Shown: piece by piece, positions 1-7,429 of the stretch
How the letters are laid out: each line of letters opens with the position of its first letter
Position numbering within the stretch: position 1 is the first letter of the stretch
Origin: Permianibacter aggregans
GTDB lineage: Bacteria > Pseudomonadota > Gammaproteobacteria > Enterobacterales > Permianibacteraceae
DNA: 64,000 nucleotides
Assembly (NCBI RefSeq): GCF_009756665.1
Contig: NZ_CP037953.1
Span: 1,798,001 to 1,862,000 of the forward strand
Direction: 5' to 3'
Position numbers and translations under genes: made by a program
The notes under the pieces: model-generated
The model's input: only the letters and a program-made list of their open reading frames with translations
What the model was told of the DNA's origin: nothing
The model's database searches: none

Positions 1-2477
1 TGAAGGATGGCGCTTCGTCCCTGTATGGTTCTGATGCCGTCGCAGGTGTCGTCAACATCATCACCAAAACCGGTGATGAAAGCGCGATCGATGCGTTTAT
101 TTCTCAGCCAGAAGAAAGTGGTGGTGAGCGTTCTCGTCTGTCGCTGACTTTTGGTCGCTCGTTTGACGGCGGCTCGTTCCGGGTAACCGCCGATTATGAC
201 AAACAACAGGAACTGGCTCGTGGTGACCGCGATTACTTTGCCTGCGGTCAGCGCTATATTTTTGATGCGGTAACCGGCGAGCGCGCCGATCCGATCGATC
301 CACGCACAGGCACTTACCACTGCCGCGATCTGCTCTGGGGCCATGTCTGGATTTACGACTATCAGGATGCCGGTGGCAACGTGTTGCCTGGCATGTTGGC
401 TCAATACGACTACGATGGTGATCTCGGCAACTACCTGACGCCATTCCCGAACATGGTCGACCCAAACAATCCGGACTTCATGGTCACGCCTCCAGGCTGG
501 TTCCCGGTCAACTATGATCGCACCTCGGACGGCCTTGCCAACGCTGATCATCCCTTCCAGGATCGTCAATCGCTGGTGCCGGAATCCGAACGTGCCACCA
601 TCTACGGCCAAGCCGAGTTTGATGTCAGCGACAACGTCAATCTCTATACTGAAGTGCTGCTGAACCGTCGTAAAACCGACGTAAATGGCTACCGCCAGTT
701 CTGGGGTTACGTCTACAACGAAAACTTCTTCGCTGGTAACCCGCTGAGCGCTGGTTGGCAGGGCGCTCAATGGCTGAGCCCGACGCCGATCACCGATCAC
801 AGCTTCAATAAAATCACCGTTGATTACCAACGCTACGTTGTTGGTGCCACCGGCGATATCGGCGACTGGTATTGGGATGCGTCCTATCAGTTCAGCCGTT
901 CTGAAGGTGAATACACTAACGCCGTCATCTTTGATGATTCGATCACTGATCAGAACTTCCTGGATGGTTCCTGCGTCGGCATGACTACCTCGGTTCGCGG
1001 TGTGCCTTGTATTGACATCCCGTGGCTGGATCCGCAATTCCTGGCCGGCAATATTTCGCCAGAGATGCGCGCGTTCCTGTTCGGTACTGACACCGGCGAA
1101 ACCGTTTACGATCAAAGCTCGTTCGACGTGGTGTTTTCTAATGGTAACCTGCTGGAGTTGCCGGCTGGTGATCTCGGTATCGCTGTCGGCGCTCACTACC
1201 GCACCGACGAAATCACCGACACACCTGGAGCCACGACACTGGCGAGCAATGCTTGGGGTGCCAGCAGTGCCGGCATCACCGCCGGTGACGACACGACAAC
1301 GGCGTTTTTTGGCGAGGCTCGTATACCACTGCTGCGTGACCTGCCAGGTGCCTATAACGTTGAGTTGACGCTCTCCGCGCGTTATACCGATGTTGATACC
1401 TCCGGTAGCGATACCACCTACAAGGCAGGTTTGAGCTGGGCCGTCGATGAAACCTTCCGGATTCGTGCTTCGCACGGTACCTCGTTCCGGGCACCAGCAT
1501 TGTTCGAACTGTATCTGGCCGATCAAACCTCGTTCATCAGCCAGCGCGCCGTTGACCCATGTATCCGCTGGGCCCAGAACCTGACCGATGGCAACATCAC
1601 CCAACGCATGGCCGACAACTGTGCTGCCGAAGGCATTGCTCCGGACTATGCTGGTGGTGCCATCACTGCCACCGTGGTTACCGGTGGCGGACTCGGCATT
1701 CTGGAATCAGAAACTTCGGAAGCAACGACATACGGCTTTGTCTGGAAGCCAACGTTTGCCGATCTGAGCGTCTCTGTTGATTATTTCGACTTCCTGATCG
1801 AAGGCGAGATTACCCAGCTGGGCGCCGGCAACATTGTGTTCCAGTGCTACGACTCGACATTCTTCCCGACCGATCCGCTGTGCTCGCAGTTCGAGCGTAG
1901 TGCCCTCGATAACCGCATTGAAACCGTTCGCGATCAATTCATCAATATCGCCGAACAAACCAACCGCGGTTACGACGTGAAAATTGAATACCGCACCGAT
2001 GTTGGTCCCGGCAACCTAGTGCTGTCGACCGAGCATACGTTCCAGAAAGAACAATCTCGCGGTCTGTTTGCCGACACGGTTGAAGATCGCAATGGTCAGT
2101 TCGGTGATCCGAAACACGTTGCCAACTTCACGGCGGGTTATGATATCGACAACTGGTCGTTCGACTGGATCGTCAACTACATCGGACCGGTTTCCGATGT
2201 CGAAGACAATGAAGGCGATACCTCGACTTACCGAGGTCAGGATGTCCGCATCGTGATCGACAGCGACGCGGTTTACTATCACGCGTTCTCCGTTGGCTAC
2301 GAGTTTGACGACTCTGGTTTGTCGGCACGTGTTGGTGTTGCCAACGTGTTTGACGAAGAGCCACCGAAGATCAGTGACTACGCCAATAACCTGTCCAATG
2401 TCGGTCAATCGGCGTTCTACACGCAGTATGACTGGCTGGGCCGTCGGGTATTCATGAACCTGAGCTATAAGTTCTAA
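1..2477 (+). CDS. TonB-dependent outer-membrane receptor (5' end outside window)
   Basis: The reading frame is open from base 3 and lacks its start, so the signal peptide and TonB box lie outside the window. The first visible residues (DGASSLYGSDAVAGVVNII) are the classic plug-domain segment of TonB-dependent receptors. The remaining ~800 residues are rich in aromatic and Asp/Asn residues with alternating beta-strand character. The protein ends LSYKF with the C-terminal Phe used for beta-barrel assembly. It probably imports a large substrate across the outer membrane using TonB energy; the ligand cannot be read from sequence. Several Cys residues in presumed loops may form disulfides. A terminator follows directly. 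Confidence 0.93.
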   Translation, partial: KDGASSLYGSDAVAGVVNIITKTGDESAIDAFISQPEESGGERSRLSLTFGRSFDGGSFRVTADYDKQQELARGDRDYFACGQRYIFDAVTGERADPIDPRTGTYHCRDLLWGHVWIYDYQDAGGNVLPGMLAQYDYDGDLGNYLTPFPNMVDPNNPDFMVTPPGWFPVNYDRTSDGLANADHPFQDRQSLVPESERATIYGQAEFDVSDNVNLYTEVLLNRRKTDVNGYRQFWGYVYNENFFAGNPLSAGWQGAQWLSPTPITDHSFNKITVDYQRYVVGATGDIGDWYWDASYQFSRSEGEYTNAVIFDDSITDQNFLDGSCVGMTTSVRGVPCIDIPWLDPQFLAGNISPEMRAFLFGTDTGETVYDQSSFDVVFSNGNLLELPAGDLGIAVGAHYRTDEITDTPGATTLASNAWGASSAGITAGDDTTTAFFGEARIPLLRDLPGAYNVELTLSARYTDVDTSGSDTTYKAGLSWAVDETFRIRASHGTSFRAPALFELYLADQTSFISQRAVDPCIRWAQNLTDGNITQRMADNCAAEGIAPDYAGGAITATVVTGGGLGILESETSEATTYGFVWKPTFADLSVSVDYFDFLIEGEITQLGAGNIVFQCYDSTFFPTDPLCSQFERSALDNRIETVRDQFINIAEQTNRGYDVKIEYRTDVGPGNLVLSTEHTFQKEQSRGLFADTVEDRNGQFGDPKHVANFTAGYDIDNWSFDWIVNYIGPVSDVEDNEGDTSTYRGQDVRIVIDSDAVYYHAFSVGYEFDDSGLSARVGVANVFDEEPPKISDYANNLSNVGQSAFYTQYDWLGRRVFMNLSYKF

Positions 2478-2493
2478 TCTCGACCGAAACAAG

Positions 2494-2524
2494 AAAGGGG
2501 CAGATCAACTGCCCCTTTTCCTTT
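2494..2524 (+). terminator. Rho-independent terminator after the first TonB receptor
   Basis: A 10-bp stem (AAAGGGGCAG / CTGCCCCTTT) with a 5-nt loop is followed by a short T-rich run 17 bp after the receptor stop. It lies between convergent genes and may work in both directions. Confidence 0.8.
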
Positions 2525-2545
2525 ACCTGAAAATTTCTGCGAAAA

Positions 2546-3334
2546 TTATTGGTAGCCAAGTAGCTGCCGTAATCCAGGCACGGCGTAATCCACCAGTTTG
2601 CGCTGGACTTCAGGCAAGGTTTTTGGCAATTCAATTTGCTGGCCTGCCAAATTTTCCCGAGCGGTGCCACTTTGCTTGCGGTCTGCGCCAAGACGCACTC
2701 GTTCTTTCCAGTCTGAAGGCAATTGCTGATAACCACAAACGCTGAGCAAGTCTTCGAAATAATCCTGCGCGGCACCTTTATCCAGATAATTGGCGTGATG
2801 CACGAGATCTTCATAACGCACCAATTTAACGCCAGTACCGAGCCAGGCAACGGCGTTATGGGTAAAGATTTCACTCATCATCGGCGCTTTCTGATAGATG
2901 CCAAAAATCATCATATTCATCAGTTGCTCAATCGATACATTGTTGTTTTTCAGATGATCGAGCGAGCCCTGGAAGGTATCGGAAATAAAGAATCGAGCAC
3001 GCGCCAATACCCAATCATATGGATCGCGCACTACAACGATCTGCTTCACTTGTTTGGTGACAATCGCCGAATCATCGGAGAACAATAAATGTCCCCAGCT
3101 CAGTTTTGGCTGGCGCGGATCAAAGGCGCGCTTGTGCTGGTGCAGAATCGGGATCTGAATAAACGCATCATGATATTGCTGCTCGACGGCAACAAACATC
3201 CGGAAAATATTCTTGATTAAATGAGTGCCACATTTCGGCACCGAATTGAGAAAAACCGGCGTCGTCAGCTTCTGATGTTGAAACTGGTCGTTGACGTCAT
3301 TGAGCGTATCGGGTTTTGCATGGACCAACGGCAT
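2546..3334 (-). CDS. Sulfotransferase-family protein
   Basis: A 262-residue protein from ATG 3334; the TTG at 3340 is an alternative, but AGGAAG lies at better spacing from the ATG. Residues ~28-40 (FLNSVPKCGTHLI) form the 5'-phosphosulfate loop of PAPS-dependent sulfotransferases, normally PKxGTT/S. The segment VVVRDPYDWVLARARFF is the 3'-phosphate-binding RDPxD element. The expected reaction is sulfate transfer from PAPS to a hydroxyl or amine; the acceptor is unknown. There is no signal peptide, so it is probably cytoplasmic. It stands alone between terminators, with no PAPS synthesis genes nearby. An inactive relative is possible because the loop has His after the Thr. Confidence 0.72.
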   Translation of the reverse strand: MPLVHAKPDTLNDVNDQFQHQKLTTPVFLNSVPKCGTHLIKNIFRMFVAVEQQYHDAFIQIPILHQHKRAFDPRQPKLSWGHLLFSDDSAIVTKQVKQIVVVRDPYDWVLARARFFISDTFQGSLDHLKNNNVSIEQLMNMMIFGIYQKAPMMSEIFTHNAVAWLGTGVKLVRYEDLVHHANYLDKGAAQDYFEDLLSVCGYQQLPSDWKERVRLGADRKQSGTARENLAGQQIELPKTLPEVQRKLVDYAVPGLRQLLGYQ

Positions 3335-3427
3335 GGCCAACTTCCTGTGTTGCAGAAATCATCGGACTGAATGGTAAAGCATTTCCTGCCTTCGGTCCGA
3401 CAAAATCCTGAGCACAGACGTGCCGAA

Positions 3428-3466
3428 TAAAAAATCCCCGGTCGCAAGTCCTTTTGCGGCACCGGG
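3428..3466 (-). terminator. Terminator downstream of the repeat-protein gene
   Basis: On the minus strand a stem CCCGGT...ACCGGG, extended by CGCAA/TTGCG with a small bulge, is followed by a run of T (ATTTTTTATT). It ends the transcript of the 3509-4510 gene. Confidence 0.75.
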
Positions 3467-3508
3467 TGAGTCGGCATAACGCCAGAGGAAGGAGAGTCCT
3501 GCAGAGCT

Positions 3509-4510
3509 TTACGGTTTCGGTGGACCTTCGCGTTCGACTTCACGGCTGCGGGTGACGGTGCCGGTTTCCGGGTCACGCTCGCCGCGAACGGTCACCACTT
3601 GCACACCGCCATTGGCGCCGGTTGTGGTTTGGGTGCGAGTCCAGCTGTTGTCGTCGCGCTCCATGACGCCGGTGCTGCTGCTGATCTCGCCATTAGCATT
3701 GGTGCGCGTGCTCTGGCTGACCCAGCCATTTTCGGTGCGCTGGATTTCGCTTTCGGCGCTCCATGAACCAGTGGCATTGGTGCCGGTGGTTATGCGGTTG
3801 ATGGTGCCAGTTTCCGCATCACGGCTGACTTGGGTTTCATGGCTGTAGTCACCTTGGGCATTGCTGCCACTGACGCTGCGGATGAATCCGTCGTCGGTGC
3901 GCTGACCGTTGATTTCTTTCGAAACCTGGGCGCCAGCAGCGTTGGTACCAGAAATGGTTCGATTCCAGGTGCCGTTCTCGACATCGCGAGTCATGGTGTC
4001 AGTGTACTCATAGGCACCATTGGCATTGACGCCGCTGACAGTGCGGGTAACTCCATTGTCAGTGCGCTGGCCGTTGATTTCTTTCGAGACTTGCGCGCCG
4101 GCGGCATTGGTGCCGGCAATCGTTCGATTCCAGCTACCGTTCTCGGCATCGCGAGTCATCGTGTCGGTCAATTGATAATCGCCGCGAGCATTGCTGCCAG
4201 TGATGCTGCGGATCGCGCCGTTTTCGGTGCGTTGGCCTTGAATTTCTTTGCTGAATTCTGCGCCGGCACGTGTGGTTCCACTGATTTGCCGGTTCCAGGT
4301 ATCGGCTTCGCGATCACGGCTGATAGTGCTGGTAACGTCCTGTACGCCGCGCTTGCCAGCCAGCGCTTGCTGACGCTGCAAGGACTGGCTGTGTTGCAAC
4401 GCGCCCTTGGCACCGAGATTCATCTGGCCCAGGCGGTTGTTGGCTTCGGCGGGTGCCATGATCAGCACGGACAACACGGCCAATGCCGAAAGGGTAGGTA
4501 AAGCTTTCAT
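3509..4510 (-). CDS. Secreted protein with 55-residue tandem repeats
   Basis: Start at ATG 4510, where AGGAGA sits 7 nt upstream; the longer ORF start at 4543 has no such site. Residues 1-23 (MKALPTLSALAVLSVLIMAPAEA) are a signal peptide. The mature part is almost wholly made of a 55-residue unit, itself two ~27-residue halves. Each half has Trp/Arg/Gly-Thr-Asn-Ala-x-Gly followed by a Thr/Ser-rich strand and an R-T-E/D-N-G turn. The pattern predicts a regular beta-solenoid or beta-hairpin array. The tail ERDPETGTVTRSREVEREGPPKP is charged. I do not recognise the family; similar repeats occur in unannotated periplasmic or secreted proteins. There is no LPXTG or PEP-CTERM anchor. Confidence 0.75.
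   Translation of the reverse strand: MKALPTLSALAVLSVLIMAPAEANNRLGQMNLGAKGALQHSQSLQRQQALAGKRGVQDVTSTISRDREADTWNRQISGTTRAGAEFSKEIQGQRTENGAIRSITGSNARGDYQLTDTMTRDAENGSWNRTIAGTNAAGAQVSKEINGQRTDNGVTRTVSGVNANGAYEYTDTMTRDVENGTWNRTISGTNAAGAQVSKEINGQRTDDGFIRSVSGSNAQGDYSHETQVSRDAETGTINRITTGTNATGSWSAESEIQRTENGWVSQSTRTNANGEISSSTGVMERDDNSWTRTQTTTGANGGVQVVTVRGERDPETGTVTRSREVEREGPPKP
3901..4320 (-). repeat. 165-bp in-gene direct repeats
   Basis: Matching segments begin at 3901, 4066 and 4231 (gctgaccgtt, gctggccgtt and gttggccttg on the plus strand), exactly 165 bp apart, which is 55 codons. The middle pair is most alike. The repeats could support copy-number change by slipped pairing or recombination. Confidence 0.85.
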
Positions 4511-4534
4511 CGTTGTTTCTCCTGCATTGGTTGG

Positions 4535-4550
4535 CGACAGCACGCTGTCG
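4535..4550. promoter_or_regulatory. Perfect palindrome upstream of the repeat-protein gene
   Basis: CGACAGC-AC-GCTGTCG is a 7-2-7 inverted repeat 25 bp before the ATG at 4510 and downstream of the iadA-like stop. It could be an operator or the stem of a weak terminator for the upstream operon. No T-run follows on the minus strand. Confidence 0.35.
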
Positions 4551-4604
4551 ATTCATCACTCACAGCAGAAACAACGAGGTGGAGGATGGTTCGTTGACAG
4601 CTCT

Positions 4605-5777
4605 TCAGGAAAAAACTGCTTCCTTGACGATGCTTGTCAGCTTGCCACTCTGCATCAAGGCCTGACCACGGCCCCAGACTGACACCGGTTGCAGCGCCTC
4701 GTCGAGCAGCACCAGATCAGCATCGGCACCGGAGCGCAGCTCTCCTTTTTGCGTCAGCTTCAGGATCTGTGCCGGGTTGCGGGTGATGACAGGCAGCACC
4801 TGTTCCAGCGGCAGTTTTTCCTGCACAACTGCGTCACGCACTTCCTGCCAAAGACTGCTGATGCGACCAATACCAAGACCGGTAAATTTGCCGTTTCGAT
4901 CAAACATCGGCAACGACGCGTTGGCATCGGAAGAAAAACTGATCCGCGATAACGGCACGCCGGCATCCAGCGCTTCTTTCAAACCGGTGCTGCATTTGAT
5001 TTCGCCTTGTTTCAGCAATTCCGGCGTCGTGCTGGTGGTGAAATCGATATAGCCGCCATGACGGGCATAATCGAGTGCGGTGACGAACAAACGGCGGTTG
5101 CGATTGATATGGGTGGGATAGAATTGGCTGATCGGAATATCGGAATCCTCGACCAGTTGCTCAATCAAACTCAAACCTTCCGGCGAATCACCGACGTGCA
5201 CACTGACGACACCGCCTTTGCCGGCAAGCATGCCGCCAACGCGCGCTTCAGCGGCCAATTTTTTCAGTTCATTCAAGGTCGGTTGCGATGAACGGTGATC
5301 GGCAATAGCGACCTCACCGACACCAATAAAACGATCGATAAGAATCAAATCTTCCTGAACGCTGTTGAACAGCGTCTTCACCGGAATCTGATACGAACCG
5401 GTATGACAAAAGCAGCTCAAACCGATTTCATTCAGTGCATTGGCCTTGGCCAGAAGATTGGTTAGCGTACGGGTCACGGCATCGGTGCCTAGCACCCCAA
5501 CCAGCGTCGTGACACCAGCACGAACAATATCATCGGCAGCGATTTCCGGTGTGCGAGTACGAAACCCTCCTTCGCCTCCACCACCGATGATATGCACCAG
5601 CGAATCGACAAAACCGGGTACGGCAATTTTTTCTTGTGCATCAATCTGCACGACATCATCGCCGCTCAATTCAATATTCGGCGCTATACGAACGATGCGA
5701 TCACCGGCGAGCAAAATATCCTGCACACCCAGCGCATCCGGGCTGTACACCTTGGCCTGCTTAATCAACGTAATCAT
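4605..5777 (-). CDS. iadA: Isoaspartyl dipeptidase-like amidohydrolase (M38)
   Basis: A 390-residue protein, the same length as E. coli IadA; start ATG 5777 lies 12 bp after the transporter stop. It is expected to hydrolyse beta-Asp-X dipeptides in the cytoplasm. Conserved features are GGGGEGG (Glu69), GSYQIP (Tyr129), ADHRS (Arg162), VHVGDS (His194), PTHINRN (His223, Arg226) and SSDANAS (Asp284). Two canonical metal ligands differ. The HxH after beta-strand 1 reads SLVH, so the first His is Leu60. The carbamylated Lys of the E. coli enzyme aligns with Glu155. The metal site may therefore be altered or mononuclear. It is the last gene of the TonB receptor-YfcC-IadA run, which suggests use of imported isopeptides. 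Confidence 0.85.
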   Translation of the reverse strand: MITLIKQAKVYSPDALGVQDILLAGDRIVRIAPNIELSGDDVVQIDAQEKIAVPGFVDSLVHIIGGGGEGGFRTRTPEIAADDIVRAGVTTLVGVLGTDAVTRTLTNLLAKANALNEIGLSCFCHTGSYQIPVKTLFNSVQEDLILIDRFIGVGEVAIADHRSSQPTLNELKKLAAEARVGGMLAGKGGVVSVHVGDSPEGLSLIEQLVEDSDIPISQFYPTHINRNRRLFVTALDYARHGGYIDFTTSTTPELLKQGEIKCSTGLKEALDAGVPLSRISFSSDANASLPMFDRNGKFTGLGIGRISSLWQEVRDAVVQEKLPLEQVLPVITRNPAQILKLTQKGELRSGADADLVLLDEALQPVSVWGRGQALMQSGKLTSIVKEAVFS

Positions 5778-5788
5778 GCAAAAATCCG

Positions 5789-7231
5789 TCAGGAAAAACC
5801 AATGAGCGAAGCGATCGCCACGGCGATCATGCTGGCTACGGCCAGCAGCACTTGCAGTTTCCACATCGCTTTCAGCCATTGCACAAACGGCACATTGGCC
5901 ACCGCCAGCGTTCCCATCAGCGCGGCCGACGTGGGATAGATCAGATTCGATAAACCGTCCGCCAACTGAAACGCCAGCACGGCGGTTTGCCGGGTAACAC
6001 CGAGCAAATCAGCGAGCGGTGCCATCAACGGCATCGTCAACGCCGCTTGCGCGGAACCGGAAGAAACAAGGAAGTTGAACATCGACTGGAAGACCAGCAT
6101 CAATTGCGCGGCCAGCCAGGAAGGCGTGTCGCCAATCGCTTGTGCCATCGTATGCAGCAAGGTATTGACGACCGAGGGTTGGGTGGGATCAACGCCGCCG
6201 AGCACGATCATGATGCCCTGCGCGATGCCGACCACCAACGCCGCCGGCAGCAATTGTGCGCAACCCTGTTTGAAGCCATCGGCCAAATCATTGAGCCGGC
6301 AATTGGGCAATTTACCGAAGCGCGCAATGGCACCGGCCAGCAACGCCAACACAAAAAATTGCGTGGCGATTTCACGCAGGTAATAACCTTGCTGGGTGAC
6401 ACCCCAGATCATCCAAATCAGCACCGCGGCGAAACTGAGCAGAATCAAACCATGAGCACGCTGAAATTGATGACTGACGGTGGTTTCACCATTGCTGGGT
6501 GCTTGCCGAATGCGACGACAACGCCAGACGACAAACACGGTGAACAACGCCGTGAACGCCAGCCACATCGTAAAGCGAAAGGAAGCGCCACTCAGCACTG
6601 GCACTTCGGCAATGCCTTGGGCAATGGCTACCGAAAACGGATTCATCCACGACGAGGCAAAGCCGACTTGCGTCGCGGCATAAGTAATCAGCACACCGGT
6701 AATGGCGTCGTAGCCCAATGCGCGCACCAGTGGCACCAGAAACACCGCGAATGCCATCGCTTCTTCGCCCATGCCAAACACGGCTCCACCGAGCGAAAAC
6801 AGCACAATGAAAACCGGAATCAGCAAACTGGCGCGGCTTTTCAGTTTCGCCGTCGTCCAGTGTATGCCTTCGTTGACAGCGCCGGTTTGCAACATTACAC
6901 CGAAACTGCCGCCGACAATCAGAATGAACATGACGACGCCAATCGCGGCGCCATTTTTGTCACCGCTGGTCAAGCCATCAAACAGCGCGTTGAATAATCC
7001 TGGCTGCTGGTCGCCGGAAAAAAATCTCGCCGGTTGTGGTTCACCTTGGTCGCTGGCCTGATAGGAATTGGCGATGACAACGGTGCGGCCGGTTTCCGCT
7101 TGTTTGCTGACGTCAAAGGTGCCACGAGGCAACACCCAGGTCAGCAGCGATGACAACAGCAATACCGCGAACACGATGATCAGGGTATCCGGCAAACGCA
7201 AACCCGAGGAGGGAGACGAAGCAGTGCTCAT
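5789..7231 (-). CDS. YfcC-family inner-membrane carrier
   Basis: A 480-residue membrane protein with about 12 hydrophobic segments. It starts LPDTLIIVFAVLLLSSLLTWVLPRGTFD, the typical N-terminus of YfcC/DcuC-like (PF03606) carriers. Internal motifs such as GMGEEAMAFAVFLVPL and YAATQVGFASSWMNPFSVAIAQ match the family. Members carry amino acids, dipeptides or C4-dicarboxylates; the substrate here is inferred from the neighbouring isoaspartyl dipeptidase gene 12 bp downstream, so probably beta-Asp dipeptides or their products. Start at ATG 7231 with GAGG 5 nt upstream. It follows the TonB receptor gene after a terminator, so it may have its own promoter in 7232-7260 or rely on readthrough. Confidence 0.85.
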   Translation of the reverse strand: MSTASSPSSGLRLPDTLIIVFAVLLLSSLLTWVLPRGTFDVSKQAETGRTVVIANSYQASDQGEPQPARFFSGDQQPGLFNALFDGLTSGDKNGAAIGVVMFILIVGGSFGVMLQTGAVNEGIHWTTAKLKSRASLLIPVFIVLFSLGGAVFGMGEEAMAFAVFLVPLVRALGYDAITGVLITYAATQVGFASSWMNPFSVAIAQGIAEVPVLSGASFRFTMWLAFTALFTVFVVWRCRRIRQAPSNGETTVSHQFQRAHGLILLSFAAVLIWMIWGVTQQGYYLREIATQFFVLALLAGAIARFGKLPNCRLNDLADGFKQGCAQLLPAALVVGIAQGIMIVLGGVDPTQPSVVNTLLHTMAQAIGDTPSWLAAQLMLVFQSMFNFLVSSGSAQAALTMPLMAPLADLLGVTRQTAVLAFQLADGLSNLIYPTSAALMGTLAVANVPFVQWLKAMWKLQVLLAVASMIAVAIASLIGFS

Positions 7232-7260
7232 GCTTACCTCAACAACGAATTAGGCAGGAT

Positions 7261-7294
7261 AAAAAAGTCCCCGCAACCTGCCTGTGTTGCGGGG
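7261..7294 (-). terminator. Terminator after the second TonB receptor gene
   Basis: On the minus strand the stem CCCCGCAA / TTGCGGGG (8 bp, 10-nt loop) is followed by CTTTTTTAT, a strong intrinsic terminator. It separates the receptor transcript from the transporter and iadA-like genes. Confidence 0.88.
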
Positions 7295-7429
7295 TATGCC
7301 ATCAGGCATCAGAGCGACATTGTTTTGGAGTGTACCGGACATGCCAATGAAACCGGTGCATTCCCTCTCAACGCCGGAGAGACAAACCAGATAACGGGCA
7401 ACACACGCGCGCTGCCCGGGTGCCGGCGA

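Noticed and set aside
3509-4510. Repeat block considered as a CRISPR array
   Set aside because: The 165-bp units are in frame within a single protein gene with a signal peptide; there are no short identical repeats with unique spacers.
5987-6997. Long plus-strand ORF of 336 codons
   Set aside because: It is the antisense of the YfcC carrier gene; its composition is Gln/His/Arg-rich, with no family signal.
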